NCBI RefSeq assembly: GCF_003625485.1
Contig: NZ_RAIR01000008.1
Location: 124,001 to 188,000 of the forward strand
Length of the DNA stretch: 64,000 nucleotides
Reading direction: 5' to 3'
Source: Butyrivibrio sp. CB08
GTDB taxonomy: Bacteria > Bacillota > Clostridia > Lachnospirales > Lachnospiraceae
A program made the translations under genes and the position numbers. Positions 63,995-64,000 of the stretch are shown here, piece after piece. The notes beneath the pieces are model-generated. The model ran no database searches. It worked only from the letters and a program-made list of their open reading frames with translations, and was not told the DNA's origin. Each line of letters opens with the position of its first letter. Position 1 is the stretch's first letter.

Positions 63995-64000
63995 TCAGTT

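Overview
The window looks like a chromosomal segment of a low-to-moderate GC Firmicute, most likely a Lachnospiraceae of the Butyrivibrio/Pseudobutyrivibrio type. This is inferred from the gene set: GerW/YtfJ plus DUF2953, RNase Y, the SpoVB/MurJ-like flippase, the FtsW-PbpA pair, U32 peptidase, CBS/DRTGG pyrophosphatase, Gram-positive LexA boxes (GAAC-N4-GTTC type), large InlB-repeat surface proteins, a GPH sugar symporter and a uronate pathway gene. It is dense and almost all leftward. No prophage, insertion sequence or CRISPR array was seen. No gap between genes exceeds about 300 bases.

Layout. 0-4.4 kb: the C-terminal part of an AraC regulator facing a GPH symporter operon that includes an unusual GT-B/MGDG-synthase-like protein. 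4.4-8.4 kb: an HD-GYP phosphodiesterase, a Nudix hydrolase, tRNA-Leu(CAA), a small unknown and a CBS-type Mn pyrophosphatase. 8.4-15 kb: a heterodimeric ABC exporter, an rRNA m5C methyltransferase and RNase Y. 15-19.5 kb: recA-recX under clear LexA control, then a J-domain coiled-coil protein, GerW, DUF2953 and an unknown. 19.6-28 kb: a second HD-GYP protein whose HD motif reads YD, PbpA-FtsW, U32 peptidase, ZapA and SOS-type ruvAB. 28-39.7 kb: a membrane protein, a NagD-like phosphatase, a voltage-gated-type K+ channel with a DEAD-box helicase, the yicC-gmk-rpoZ-rimO-pgsA housekeeping operon, uxaB under two LacI/CcpA-type operators, and trpS. 39.8-47.7 kb: rqcH, an ion transporter, a surface protein, and a compact sulfur-carrier operon (MoaD/ThiS-like protein, E1-like enzyme, JAMM protease, rhodanese-TusA-DsrE2 fusion). 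47.9-57.8 kb: a 1764-residue InlB-repeat surface protein, a flippase, glycogen synthase and an isolated cbiD. 57.9-64 kb: two paralogous structured small RNAs flanking a small unknown gene, then a C1 peptidase/C39-like/beta-propeller surface cluster, and DAHP synthase.

Most striking observation. Two intergenic elements (about 57961-58074 and 58528-58672, + strand) share one architecture. Each has a 9-bp hairpin, a nearly identical single-stranded linker ending UUUUUUCAUACC, an 11-bp hairpin presenting the identical loop CUCCCCA, a UCCUCCC tract, and an intrinsic terminator. The stems differ in sequence but keep perfect or near-perfect pairing, while loops and linkers are conserved. This is the signature of a family of trans-acting small RNAs aimed at Shine-Dalgarno/AUG regions. 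The linker is also complementary to the start codon region of the second ABC exporter gene in this window.

Other points of note: the sulfur carrier ends in GGGR and so needs trimming by its neighbouring JAMM protease; two surface proteins share a doubled VLGA(Q/R)R tail plus a 234-bp duplicated 3' segment; and two perfect TGNNANCGNTNNCA operators lie exactly 60 bp apart at uxaB. All statements come from reading the sequence; no database search was run.
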